64,000 nt of DNA, taken from positions 3,038,001 through 3,102,000 of the forward strand of contig JAPVLO010000138.1 in assembly GCA_027257055.1 (NCBI GenBank), in the 5' to 3' direction. The DNA comes from Cephalopachus bancanus (lineage: Eukaryota; Chordata; Mammalia; Primates; Tarsiidae). Below the pieces are notes generated by a model, which was not told where the DNA came from, ran no database searches, and saw nothing but the letters and a program-made list of their open reading frames with translations. This document shows, piece by piece, positions 1-9,689 of this stretch. Made by a program: the position numbers and the translations under genes. The stretch's first letter is position 1. The number at the start of each line of letters is the position of its first letter.

Positions 1-667
1 CTCTATGGAAAGCAGTGTGGCGATTCCTAAAATAACTCAAAGCTGACCTTCCATATGAGCCAGCAATCCCTCTTCTGGCAATCGACGAGAAGGAACATAA
101 ATCATTCTTCCAAAAAGACACCTGCACATGTATGCTTATAGCTGAACTATTCACAACAGCAAATGCATGGAACCAACCTTATTGCCCATCAAAAGTGGAC
201 TGGATAAAGTAAAACATGGTACATATACACGATGGAGTATTTGGTAGCCATAAAAAAAGAACAAAATTCATGGAATTTGCAGCAAATTGGATAAAGTTGG
301 AGACCATCAGACTTAGTGATCTATCTCAGAGACAAAGAGGAGCGGCCACTGCACTCCAGTCTGAGTGACAGAGTGAGACTCCAACTCAAAAAAAAAAAAA
401 AAAAAAAGAACTGAATGCCGCACATTCTCACTCATAATGGTACCTGCGTATTAATCACATTAGGCAAGGGAGGGATTGCCAGTCGCTGGGCACTGCCAGA
501 GAGCAAGTGAGGAAAGAGGGCATGTGACAACACAAAGGGTACATGGTTCCAAACCAAGGAAAGTAAGGGCCAGCTGGAGGCCCAGACTTTGCCTGCATGC
601 AGCCTACTTGTGTAGTGAATCCTTACTTGTGCCTCACATCTCTATAATCAAATAAAAATAAAAAATA
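1..667 (+). mobile_element. L1 3' end (ORF2 C-terminus plus 3' UTR)
   Basis: This is the 3' end of a primate-type L1 on the plus strand. About 1-335 reads as the well-known ORF2 C-terminal stretch (TGGAACCAACC, TACATATACACGATGGAGTAT, GCCATAAAAAAAGAACAAAA). ACTGAATGCCGCACATTCTC at 411 and the following 3' UTR end in an A-rich tail near 650-667. The ORF2 frame is broken and the 5' part lies outside the window or is missing. A short Alu piece interrupts it at 339-409. Confidence 0.85.
339..409 (+). mobile_element. 5'-truncated Alu fragment inside the L1
   Basis: Only the last about 52 bp of an Alu right arm plus a 19-A tail is present. It begins GGAGCGGCCACTGCACTCC and ends GACTCCAACTC before the A-run. 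The L1 text runs GAGACAAAG before it and AACTGAATGCC after it, so it is an insertion into the L1. The truncation point lies at the loop of the Alu right-arm hairpin. Confidence 0.8.
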
Positions 668-1016
668 TTTTAAAAATCCTTGGAAAGATTTCAAATGCCC
701 CCTGCTCCAACAAACAAACAAAAAGAAAAGAAACCTGAAAGAATTGAATTTACTTGTAATTGGCGAAGTATATAAAACAGTGAGTTTAGGAATCCTTCAG
801 GGTAGGGTTATCTTGAAGAGATGTTGGTTCCTTCATCAAATATGTATCCAGCACTGTTTATGTGTAAGATACTATGTTAGGTATAAAGAGTATGCAGAGA
901 TACAGAGATATGGACAGTGTTTTCATGGTGACAGCAAGTATATAAAACGCATATCAGGAACTTCAGATGATCTTCCAGAGAATTCCAGAAAAACATGTGA
1001 ATTCAAAATGTACTCA
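668..1016. other. single-copy-like DNA, no gene seen
   Basis: AT-rich sequence with no coding frame I trust. Around 840-920 the wording (CCAGCACTGTTTATGTGTAAGATACTATG) resembles a decayed MIR/L2-class fossil, but it is too short to assign. Confidence 0.3.
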
Positions 1017-1318
1017 ACGGTGGCTCAGCCTGTAATCCTGCACCTTTGGGAGACTGAGGTGAGTGGATTGCCTGAGCCCGCGGGTTCGAGACCCGCCTGG
1101 GCAGCGAGACCTCATCTCTATAATAAATCAAAAAATCAGCCGGGCGTGGTAGCGCGCGCCTGTAATTCTGGCTACTCAGAAGGTTGAGGCGGAAGGATCG
1201 CCGGAGCCCAGTGGGTCGAGGCTGCGGTGGCCGGGAGCGGCCACTGCACTCCAGTCTGGGCAACAGAGTGAGACCCCCGACTCAAAAAAAACCCCAAAAC
1301 CAAAAAACAAACAAACAA
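1017..1318 (+). mobile_element. Alu, young lineage-specific subfamily
   Basis: Full dimeric Alu on the plus strand, missing a few bases at its start. It has the young-type left arm (GCTCAGCCTGTAATCC, GGGCAGCGAGACC), the middle TCTATAATAAATCAAAAAATC, and a right arm with stem GCGGTGGCCG, loop GGAG, stem CGGCCACTGC at 1224-1247. The tail is A-rich with AAAC repeats. It accounts for open frames on both strands here. Confidence 0.92.
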
Positions 1319-1835
1319 ATCTGAAAATAAAGTAATTGGATATTCTCCATCCTACCTGCATCTTTCTTTCCTGTAACACCTAAACTTCTGGAAGGCGTAC
1401 TTGGCATTTTTTTTCTTCCTTGTCTCCCATTTATTTCTCAATTTATTGCAATTTACTTTTCTGTTCAGAAAATTCCACTAACAATTCCTCTCAGCCAGGT
1501 CATCAGTGATCATTTTAATTGGAAATTTAAAAAATAAAGCTCAGAGAATTGTTATCTTCTGAGATGTTGTTGCTGACTTAGTAGAGTTGGCAAGTGTTCT
1601 CAAAACTGTGTATTTCTTTGAAATCCATGGCACCCTACACTCTTGCTTCTTTCACTCTGAGGTAACTATGGTAAGTAATAACAGTAATCTAATCCGTTCA
1701 ATCTAGTTTGCTTTTGCATTACTCCAAGCCTAGCACATTACAGGCTTGGTGTCCTCCAGGAGAAATTAGAACAGCCAACCCTGAGTCTTCAAAAGAAAAT
1801 GTATTCTGGATATTTTCTTTATGGAGATATTCTTA
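1319..1835. other. non-coding DNA, nothing recognised
   Basis: AT-rich, many stops in all frames, no repeat family recognised. It ends at the probable target duplication of the next L1 (TATTCTTA at 1828-1835). Confidence 0.4.
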
Positions 1836-2245
1836 ACTTTTTTTAACTTTAAAATTTTTTTAAATTTTAAAATTGTGGGGTACCATTCAGGTTAGGTATT
1901 CAAATATTCATTGTGCAGGTACCCTTGTTGATGAGGCATGCCACCTTTCCCCAGGCAGATTTCTACTACTGTCAATCCCACCTCCCCGCCCCCTCCTCGT
2001 AGTTTCCCGCTACTGTCAATCCTTTTCTTATAGTATTATGGTAGCTCTTCAAGGTCCACTTATGAGTGAGAACATATGATACTCAGTTCTTTATTTCTGT
2101 GTTGTTCACAATAGCAAGAACATGGAACCAACCATGCTGCCCATCAAAAGAGGACTGGATAAAAAATATGTAGTACATATACACAATGGAATATTACGCA
2201 GCCATAAAGAAGAACAAAATCAAGAACTTTGTGGCAACCTGGAAG
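1836..2245 (-). mobile_element. 5'-inverted truncated L1
   Basis: The stretch 1836-2097 reads as the complement of the L1 3' end, from a T-rich run to CTTATGAGTGAGAACATATG. From about 2098 the text switches to sense-strand L1 ORF2 (TTCACAATAGCAAGAACATG, GGAATATTACGCAGCCATAA). A minus-strand insertion whose 5' part is flipped is the usual twin-priming product. A likely target duplication is TATTCTTA at 1828 against TATTCTTTA at 2246. Confidence 0.8.
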
Positions 2246-2612
2246 TATTCTTTAAAGACATTGTGAGGAATTAAAAATGAGGATGTGGGAGAATTAATAC
2301 CCCACAGGAGCTTACAATCGATTGGGGAATATGCAAAAACCAAATAACCATACTATTAGAAAGTTTAAAGTACATGCTGGAAAAAAGTACTAAGTACTAT
2401 TCAGGGTTTCTTCTCTGGAAATAGGTCTAACTAGACATTTAAAACTTGTTAGCTTTTCAGGAGAAGGGTAAAGATAATGATAAACAATAATTTATGTAAT
2501 TGTGCATAAAAAGTGTGGTGGCTACAATAAATTGAATTTACAGTTTCTAGAATGTAAAAAAGAAAGAAGGGAACACAAAGTGAACAGAAAATGAGGTTAA
2601 AACTCATGAAGA
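2246..2612. other. non-coding DNA, nothing recognised
   Basis: AT-rich, no open frame of note. The last bases (AAACTCATGAAGAGAG) are the left target duplication of the next Alu. Confidence 0.4.
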
Positions 2613-2902
2613 GAGCCGGGCTCGGTGGCTCAGCCTGTAATCCCGCGCCTTTGGGAGGCTGAGGTGAGTGGATTGCCTGAGCCCGCGCGTTCGAGACCCG
2701 CCTGGGCAGCGAGACCTCATCTCTACAATAAATCAAAAAATCAGCTGGGCTATGGTAGCACCTGCCTGTAATTCTGGCTACTTGGAAGGCTGAGGCAGAA
2801 GGATCGCCAGAGCCTAGCAGGTCGAGGCTGCGGTGGCCGGGAGCGGCCACTGCACTCCAGTCTGGGTGACAGAGTGAGACTCCAACTCAAAAAAAAAAAA
2901 AA
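2613..2902 (+). mobile_element. Alu, young lineage-specific subfamily
   Basis: Complete Alu close to the copy at 1017: GCCGGGCTCGGTGGCTCAGCC at the start, CCCGCGCGTTCGAGACCCG in the left arm, and the right-arm hairpin at 2830-2853 (stems GCGGTGGCCG and CGGCCACTGC, loop GGAG). It is flanked by AAACTCATGAAGAGAG before and AAACTCATGAAGAAAG after the A-tail, a 16-bp target duplication with one difference. Confidence 0.94.
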
Positions 2903-3317
2903 CAAACTCATGAAGAAAGCAGGACAATTGGAAGGTATGAAATAAAATGTTAGCTATAAGTCCAAATATGTTGGTAGTTTTAACACATTTCAAGTAAAGA
3001 TAAAGAGACTGTCAGACTTCACAGAAAAACCATTTAGCTATGTATACCACTGATGATCCATATCACCTCAACACCTATAGAAATCACTTCAATATGGCTT
3101 AACAAACTAAATGTGGAAAACAAAACATTTGGTGTCTTAGAAGAAAATAAAGGAAAACATATATATTGCAAGTTAAATAAATATTTTTAAAATGAGACAA
3201 AAACATAAACTGAAAGGAGGAAAAATCATTAAATTTACATGTATAAAAAATGATTCAATTTGTGTAAAGGATGATTAGACACCCAATAAATATTAGCTAT
3301 GTTAAAGTAAATTCAAA

Positions 3318-3676
3318 TGGAGACCAAGGCAGAAAAATCCTTGAGCAAGTAGACTTTAATCTTGTTTGATTGGCAAATACAAGGGCAACCTAGCTTGGGC
3401 TATTTCTTGCAAAAGCTTGTATTAGAAAAAGTAAAATTTAAGCTCAACTGGTCAGAAACAGCCAACTCACTTATATAAACTAAGGACTTTCCAATTGGAT
3501 AGACCAAATAAGACAACTTTATAAACTGTAGCCAATTAAACAGTGTCTTTGTTTTACATACATGCTTCTGCTATAAAAGCCTGTATCTAACACTTCTTCA
3601 ACAGAGCACGAAACTTCTTTTCATTTGGAGCTGTCTGGTTCATGCATAGCCGCTTGCTCAAATTTTATGTTTTAAC
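3318..3676 (+). mobile_element. solo LTR, ERV1-like
   Basis: This LTR-like block starts TGGAGACC and ends TTTTAACA, with a TATA box (CTATAAAAGCC) at about 3570-3580 followed by CTGTCTGGTTCATGCATAGCCG, wording typical of the R/U5 of class I endogenous retroviral LTRs. No gag, pol or env sequence is adjacent, so it would be a solo LTR. I could not name the family and the ends are approximate. Confidence 0.5.
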
Positions 3677-3715
3677 AAAAATAATAGTATTATTTTTAAC
3701 AATTCGATGCATCTG

Positions 3716-3838
3716 GATCAGGTGCAGTGGCTCACATGTGTAATCCCAGTACTGTGAGAGGTCTAAACACAAAGATGGCCTAAAGCCAGGAGTTCAACAC
3801 CATCCCAGGCAAGCACAGTAAGACCCTGTCTCTAACTA
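3716..3838 (+). mobile_element. Alu monomer (FLAM/FRAM-like)
   Basis: A single diverged 7SL-derived arm: CAGGTGCAGTGGCTCACATG, GTAATCCCAGTACTGTGAG, AAGACCCTGTCTCTAACTAAA, with an A-rich tail. Confidence 0.7.
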
Positions 3839-4664
3839 AAACAATAAAACATGAAAATAAAAATATTCTGTACATCTGAAGAAAATATCTGAAAAAAACT
3901 ACAAAGATAAGCCAAAGTTAAGTGAAGATAATTTGAAAGTGTAGGAGTGATAATGAGTAGCATCCAGGATTGTGAAAACTTCTTAAAATATATGCAAGCA
4001 AAAGACCACAGAGTTGAAAACTTGATAAAATATATGAACAAGAGTATATCGTAGAGGGAAGATAAGTGACTAATAAACTTGTTCATCCATGTCTATAATG
4101 GGTGTAAAGTACAAATTGAAACTCCAAGACAAAATAAGTTTTATCTCTCAGCTTAACAAAAATTCAAAAGCCTTGAAAATGCCAAATTTTGGTGAGAATT
4201 TGGAGCCATGGGAACAATGTTCCAATGTTAGGAATGAACATTAGAAGGAATCTTACAACTCAATAATTTAGCATGTAGATGTATAAACAGAAACAACTCT
4301 GGAACATATGCGAAAGAAAGTAATTTTAGCAACATTGTAATAATAAAACCAGTTGACTCCATTTAGGTGTCTACCAACCTGGAAAATGGGTGAACAAATG
4401 GTAACATTATGACAGTGGATACTTTATATTAGCAAAAATAAATGAGTTAAGATTACATGTCTCATACAACCAAAGCTTAATGTTGAGCTAATTCTCTCTC
4501 TGCCCATCTCCGTGAAACTTTCCTTAGGTATAAGATTACAAGACAGCATGACATCATTTAAGAGAATTGAAAAAATAGAAAAAAAAATGCAATATGTTAT
4601 TTAGGGTTATATAAATATATGGCAAAGTTGTAAATAATTCACATGAATGGAAAATACCAAAATG

Positions 4665-4845
4665 GGCCATTGCTGTGCCAAGTTGTAGTCTGGCTATGTG
4701 CTCTTTGAGCTGTGGCCGCCATGTTTTCCTAAGCTTTGGCTCCCTCCTCTACCTTGGGAAGGTGAATCTCCTCTCTCTCTCTCTCTTGCTCTCTCTCATT
4801 TACTTTCTAAATAAACTATATTTGCCAATCTAAAAAAAATAAAAT
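4665..4845 (+). mobile_element. 181-bp A-tailed retro-insert of unknown source
   Basis: The insert is bracketed by a perfect 14-bp direct repeat, AAAATACCAAAATG at 4651-4664 and 4846-4859. It begins GGCCATTGCTGTGCC, contains a (CT)n tract at 4770-4800 and AATAAA at about 4810, and ends in an A-rich tail. A polyadenylation signal close to an A-tail plus a target duplication means an RNA copied in by L1 machinery. The CT-rich 3' part resembles the R region of a retroviral LTR transcript, but I recognise no source gene. Confidence 0.75.
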
Positions 4846-5000
4846 AAAATACCAAAATGACGCTCACGGTTACCTCTGTGAGAGTGGGAGAGAAACTTTT
4901 TGGGGGAGGGCTACCCTGAGATCCTCCTCTATGTTTTTAAATTCTTTATTTGTGAGTTATGTTCCTCTCTATACCTACTTGTAGCTTTGAAATATTTCAA

Positions 5001-6240
5001 AATATGTGTCATTAAGGGCTGTAAAAGTTGGGGGTAGATGGGGCGACTGACTTTGGCTGGAAGGAATCAAGGAAGATAACAAGCTGGTCAAGGAAGCGAA
5101 GGGTTGAAGGGAGAGATGGGAGTGAAGACACTCCACATGGCAAGGAGACACCAGGAGCTTCTGCCCTGAAACTTGGAATAAACTCAGAGAACCTGAGAAG
5201 GCGCCATTCCACTTGAAAATGGAGACAGGTAGAGACAAAGAGGAAAGGTTGAACACCAAGGTTCATGCCTGTCATCTCAGTGCTTTGGGAGGCTGAGGTG
5301 GAAGGATCACTTGAGGCCAGTAGTTCGAGACCAGTCTGAGCAACACAGCAAGACCCCATCTCTAGAAAAAACAAAATGAATAAAAAATACAAAGAGAATA
5401 GGAGGAAGGGTAATTTATAAAGCTTCAGAAAAGCTTTAAACATTAGAGTTTTCTATTTTGTCCATGATCAATGGGAAGAGATACAGAGAATTGTTTTGCA
5501 GAGAATTATATGATATGGTTTGTGCTTTAGAAATACTAAGAGGGTACAGAGTCAATTAAGCCTTGAAATACAGCAATGCTGAGTCTGACATGAAAAGCAT
5601 ACTTAGGGTACTACTGTGATATTCTAGGCACGAGACAATCACGAGGCATCTGTGGCTAGGACAGTGGCACTGAATGTAAGAAAGGAAAGATGGAGTGAGA
5701 AATAGTCGAGTAAAAGTAGGGTCTGACCAAGCTCAGGGTGTGGAGTAGATGTGTAAAATTCATAGATAACTCCAAGTTTTCAAGGCTAGCCAGCAGAATA
5801 GAGATGACATTCATAGAAACAGAAATATTTAGATGCACTGGTTTTGAAAAGAAAAATAATGAGTTCTGTTTTAAATACACTAAATTTGCTACAATCCCTC
5901 TAGAGTTACAGAGAGAGAGAGTCAGGTATCTGCTCAGTGGTGGTACTAAAAGCCATGCAGCTACGGTTTCACCCAAAGAAAACAAGGACAGACAATATCG
6001 GTGAGAATAGAATCTTCTGGAATGACTGTTTTTAGGATGCTGGAAAAGAACCGGGAAAAATTGTGGAACTGGCGCTAAGAAAGAGACTAAGTATGTTGTC
6101 ACAGTGTTAAGCTGAAGTCATGGGAGGAAAGAGGAACCACATTTAATGAATCAGAGGTCCCTGGTACTGTTGACAGAGGGGTTTTGATTGAATGACTAAA
6201 AATGTAATGTGCTATTAAAAAATGAATTAAGTTCTGGTTA
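5001..6240. other. non-coding DNA with an ancient unnamed repeat
   Basis: Apart from an Alu monomer at 5254-5382 no gene is visible. About 5580-5900 resembles an old mammal-wide repeat seen in similar form near 57,545-57,800 (phrases of the type GGAGTGAGAAATAG, ATAACTCCAAGTTTTCAAGG). Open frames on both strands here lack any family signature. Confidence 0.35.
5254..5382 (+). mobile_element. Alu monomer (FLAM-like)
   Basis: One free left-arm-like monomer: CATGCCTGTCATCTCAGTGC, TTTGGGAGGCTGAGGTGG, GACCAGTCTGAGCAACACAG, then an A-rich tail. Older type than the dimeric Alus around it. Confidence 0.75.
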
Positions 6241-6248
6241 TAACATAC

Positions 6249-6541
6249 TCTTTTTTTTTTTTGAGTCGAAGCCACACTCTGTCACGCAGGCTGGAGTGCA
6301 GGGGCATGCTCATGGCCACCGTAGCCTCAACCTGCTGGGCTCAGGCGATCCTTCCACCTCAGCCTTCCAAGTAGCTGGAACTACAGGCGCGCGCTACCAC
6401 GCTCAGCTAATATCTTGATTTATTGTAGAGGTGAGGTCTCGCCAAGTTACCCAGGCTAGTCTTGAACCCGTGGGCTCAGGTAATCCTCTCACTTCCACCT
6501 CCCAAAGTGCTGGGATTATAGGTGTGAGCCACCATGCCCTG
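6249..6541 (-). mobile_element. Alu (first of a tandem pair)
   Basis: Full-length minus-strand Alu starting with a T-run and ending CACCATGCCCTGCC. It abuts a second Alu in the same orientation; similar 11-bp texts (ATAACATACTC, ATATCATACTT, ATAATATACTT) lie before, between and after the two. Confidence 0.92.
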
Positions 6542-6558
6542 CCATATCATACTTTTTT

Positions 6559-6845
6559 TTTTTTTTTTGAGATGGAGTCTCACTCTGTCACCCAGACTGG
6601 AGTGCAGTGGCCGCTCCCGGCCACCACAGCCTTGCCTGCTGGGCTCTGGCGATCCTTCTGCCTCAGCCTTCCAAGTGGCTGGAATTACAGGTGTGCGCTA
6701 CCACGCCCGGCTGATTTTTGATTTATTGTAGAGATGAGGTCTCGCTAAGTTGTCCAGGCGGGTCTCGAACCCACGGGCTCAGGCAGTTCACTCACCTCAG
6801 CCTCCCAAGGCGTGGGATTACAGGCTGAGCCACCGAACCCGGCTC
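6559..6845 (-). mobile_element. Alu (second of a tandem pair)
   Basis: Minus-strand Alu, younger in appearance than its neighbour: it has the hairpin arm text GTGGCCGCTCCCGGCCAC and ends CCACCGAACCCGGC. Its right flank TCATAATATACTTTT matches the text before its T-run. Confidence 0.92.
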
Positions 6846-7403
6846 ATAATATACTTTTTAAACAAAATTTCTAAGCTATTTTAATGAATGGTGACATTTG
6901 GTTCCGATTCTTTGATTGGTTTCTTTCTCCTTTTCCTATATATCACTGTCCTAGAGCTTTTCTCATCTCCTGGGCATTTACCAAACAATAGCTTTCAGAA
7001 GTAGTTTCGAGACAAATGAAATGTAGTGAAACAATCTAGTTTCATGTCTTCCATCGACAGGGTTTCTTCTAAAGTCCCATGGTTTTAGAAATGACTTTTC
7101 TCCAGTGACATTAGTGAGAATGCCTAATGTGCTTACTCTTTTTAGCCATGCCCATTGGATTAATGGAATTAGTTTACTGTTTTTCTTTTTAACGGGTCAT
7201 CAATTTGTCAAGCAAATGACAGTCAATCCTTCATATACGGCAATATCATTTTAGTATTTCATGTGCTGAGCTCCTTTATCTGGAACATTTGTGTGGCCTA
7301 ACTCATGTCTGTACAGTCTCACAGTTGATTCTCGTCAAAGTATTTTTCTAAAAGAGTCACAGTAAATCCTAAAGATTTAGCATTTGGTAAAAAAAATGTA
7401 TAC
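6846..7403. other. non-coding DNA, nothing recognised
   Basis: Single-copy-like, AT-rich, stops in all frames. No repeat or gene signature seen. Confidence 0.4.
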
Positions 7404-7686
7404 TGACCAGGTGTGGTGGCTCACGCCTGTAATCCCAGCACTTTGGGAAGCGAAGGCAAGGGGTTATCTGAGCTCAGGGGTTGGAGACCCCCCTGAGCAA
7501 CATGGAGAGATCTAGTCTCTAAAATAAATAAAAATATCAGTCAGGCACGGTGGCACATACCTCTCGTTCCAGCTACTTGGAAGGTTGAGGCAGAAGGATA
7601 GCCTGGGTCCAGCAGGTTGAGGCTGTGGTGGCTGTGAGTATGCCACTGCACTCTAGCCTGGGCCACAAAGTGAGACTCCAACTCAA
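7404..7686 (+). mobile_element. Alu, older type
   Basis: Plus-strand dimeric Alu from ACCAGGTGTGGTGGCTCACG to GACTCCAACTCAAATT. The right arm reads GGTGGCTGTGAGTATGCCAC, without the perfect hairpin of the young copies. Confidence 0.9.
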
Positions 7687-7693
7687 ATTATTT

Positions 7694-7983
7694 ACTTTTT
7701 TTTTGAATTGGAGTCTCACTCTCTCGCCCAGGCTGGAATGCAGTGGCACACTCCCGGCCACTGCAGCTTCGACCTGCTGGGCTTAGGCGATCCTTCCACC
7801 TCAACCTTCCAAGTAGCTGGAAGTACAGGTGCGCACTACCGTGCCCGGCTAATTTTTTGATTTACTGTAGAGACTAGGTCTCACCAAATTGCTCAGGCAG
7901 GTCTTGAACCCCCGGGCTCAGGAAATTCTCTCACCTCGGCCTCCCAAAGTGCTAGGATTACAGGCTGAACCACTATGCCCTGC
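7694..7983 (-). mobile_element. Alu, opposite to its neighbour
   Basis: Minus-strand Alu beginning only about 8 bp after the plus-strand Alu at 7404-7686, so the two form a tail-to-tail inverted pair with a very short spacer. It ends CCACTATGCCCTGCC directly against a mariner fossil. Confidence 0.9.
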
Positions 7984-8489
7984 CAAAACTTTGTATTTAT
8001 TGTTACATGTTTACTTCAGTCACCTTCAAAGTACTCTCCATTTGATGCAAAACACCAATCGAGACACTTTTTTCCACTGCTCGAAGCCATTCTTAAACTC
8101 ACCAGTTTGGATGCTTTTTAGTGCTTCTGCCATTTTTTGTTTCACTTCTTCCACACTGGCAAAATGTTTTCCTTTGAGGACTTTTTTTCATTTGAGGAAA
8201 CAAAAAAAAGTTGCTAGGGGCGAGATCAAGTGAATAGGAAGGGTGGGGCATGGGAATCAAAAACTACAACACTCAGCGCGGTGTGGGCAGGTGTGCTTGT
8301 AAATCACCCATCATGAAACAGGCAAAAGACTCCAAAAACATTCACTGAAGCTGAACACAGCCTCTCGCTACAACGCTAGCTGGTACATGAATGCTGATGG
8401 GTTCCTAGAACATTTGCCTAGCGGAGGAAGCCTATGCTACAGGAAACCTGCCCTCAAAAAAATAATTCTGGATTTTTTGGGTCCCCTTG
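7984..8489 (-). mobile_element. non-autonomous mariner-like element, copy 1
   Basis: On the minus strand this starts at a TA (8490-8491) with inverted-repeat text AAGGGGACCCAAAAAAT. It then has about 240 bp of non-C-terminal sequence, and ends in a piece of Tc1/mariner transposase C-terminus (GTGGAAGAAGTGAAAC, TGGCTTCGAGCAGTGG). The same order is seen in the copy at 31351-31909, so the element is an internally deleted derivative. Its 3' terminal repeat is not seen; an Alu begins there. Coding frame broken. Confidence 0.75.
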
Positions 8490-8491
8490 TA

Positions 8492-8999
8492 CGTGTTTCA
8501 GTGTTTTACCATCACGAGGAAAAATCCAAAATATAATGATTAAAAAGTCAACTTGCTTATTCCAGTCATTCGAAATGTGACTGGATTTCTATTATGAGCA
8601 TCAAACAATACTAGAAACCGATGGGAAAACACCGTCAGGTGATAATATTGTCCTTATCCACCAGGAGACACATACCTGGGGAAACTCTTAGCTGTGCCTT
8701 CAGTGGAATCCAGTGTAGAAAATTGTCAGTGTTGGAGGAAACAAGAATGATGAAATGATTTTAGTCAAAACCGTGCCTTTAACCATTACATGGTAAAATT
8801 AACAACAGACAAGCCAGCCAGGATTTTATAGGTTAATATTTTTTAAACAAGGCAGTCAAACCCATTATCAAGTGCTGGTTGCTATGAAAGTTCACCTCAA
8901 CCAAAATCATTTTGTCCAAAAGGCTTTATAAGAGGATTCAGACGTTTAGCTAGAATTTTTCTCTTTTTTTCTTCGTTTAGGACACTTCTTTCTTTCCTT
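8492..8999. other. non-coding DNA, nothing recognised
   Basis: Single-copy-like. The last bases (TTTAGGACACTTCTTT near 8976) are the left target duplication of the next Alu. Confidence 0.4.
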
Positions 9000-9001
9000 T
9001 T

Positions 9002-9298
9002 CTTTTTTTTTTTTTTTTTGGGTTGGACTCTCACTCCATTGCCCAGGCTGGAGGGCAGTGGCACACTCACGGCCACCCCAGCGTTGACCTGCTGGGCTCC
9101 TGCGATCCTTCCGCCTGGGCTTTCCCAGTAGCTGGAACTACAGGCACGCGCTACCACGCCCGACTGATTTCTTACTTACTGTAGAGACGAGGGCCCACCA
9201 AGTTGCCCGGGCTGGTCTCGAACCGGCAGCCTCAAGCAATCCACTCGCTTCGGCTTCCCCAAGCGCTGGGATGACAGACGGAGCCACCGAACCCGGCC
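9002..9298 (-). mobile_element. Alu
   Basis: Full minus-strand Alu with a T-run at its left edge, AGCGTTGACCTGCTGGGCTCC in the right arm and CCACCGAACCCGGCC at its end. It is flanked by TTTAGGACACTTCTTT and TTTAGGACATTTCTTT, a 16-bp target duplication with one difference. Confidence 0.93.
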
Positions 9299-9689
9299 TA
9301 TTTAGGACATTTCTTTACTCCTCAGTCCGTAGTAGAAAAAGAGGGCTGTCCAAAGACACTTTGAGGTGCGTATCTGCAAAACCAGATCTTAGATATTCGC
9401 CCTAATGGCACAGAATTTTGAAAACGACTGTTTTCAACGATGCAAGCTCAACTCAGCTAAAGGTAAGGGCAAGGGGGTAATGGTTCATAAAGAAACGTAC
9501 TGCTAGAATAGAGGAGAGATGTGGTATAATTTTCCTTTGTAGAGTTTCCCTGAATTGTGTTCCTTCTTATTTATTTGAATTTTAAAAAAATTGCTGTTGG
9601 TTTTGTGTGGGCTGCAAGACAGGGGTGCACCCTTAGCGAAGAAACCGCAGGAAACGGTGCCAACATTCTAGGAAGCCACCACGATGAGG
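9299..9689. other. flank of the CpG island
   Basis: Ordinary composition up to about 9600, then rising GC. A good consensus splice donor (AAAGGTAAGGG) lies at about 9457-9467 on the plus strand, upstream of the CpG island, but no matching exon can be shown. Confidence 0.3.

Larger units (their letters stand above)
2955..5000 (+). mobile_element. very old L1M (L1ME-like), interrupted three times
   Basis: Scattered matches in the right order suggest one ancient plus-strand L1M: endonuclease-region text near 2960-3010 (AAAGAGACTGTCAGACTT), later ORF2 text at 3080-3230, ORF2 C-terminal text at about 4100-4470 (TCTACCAACCTGGAAAATGGG), and 3' UTR text at 4535-4650 and 4860-4990 (GGTTACCTCTGTGAGAGTGG). 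It is broken by an LTR (3318-3676), an Alu monomer (3716-3838) and a 181-bp insert (4665-4845). Heavily mutated; subfamily uncertain. Confidence 0.55.

Noticed and set aside
1078..1100. tRNA-like B box (GGGTTCGAGACCC) in Alus
   Set aside because: It is the normal RNA polymerase III B box of the 7SL-derived Alu left arm; no tRNA fold surrounds it.
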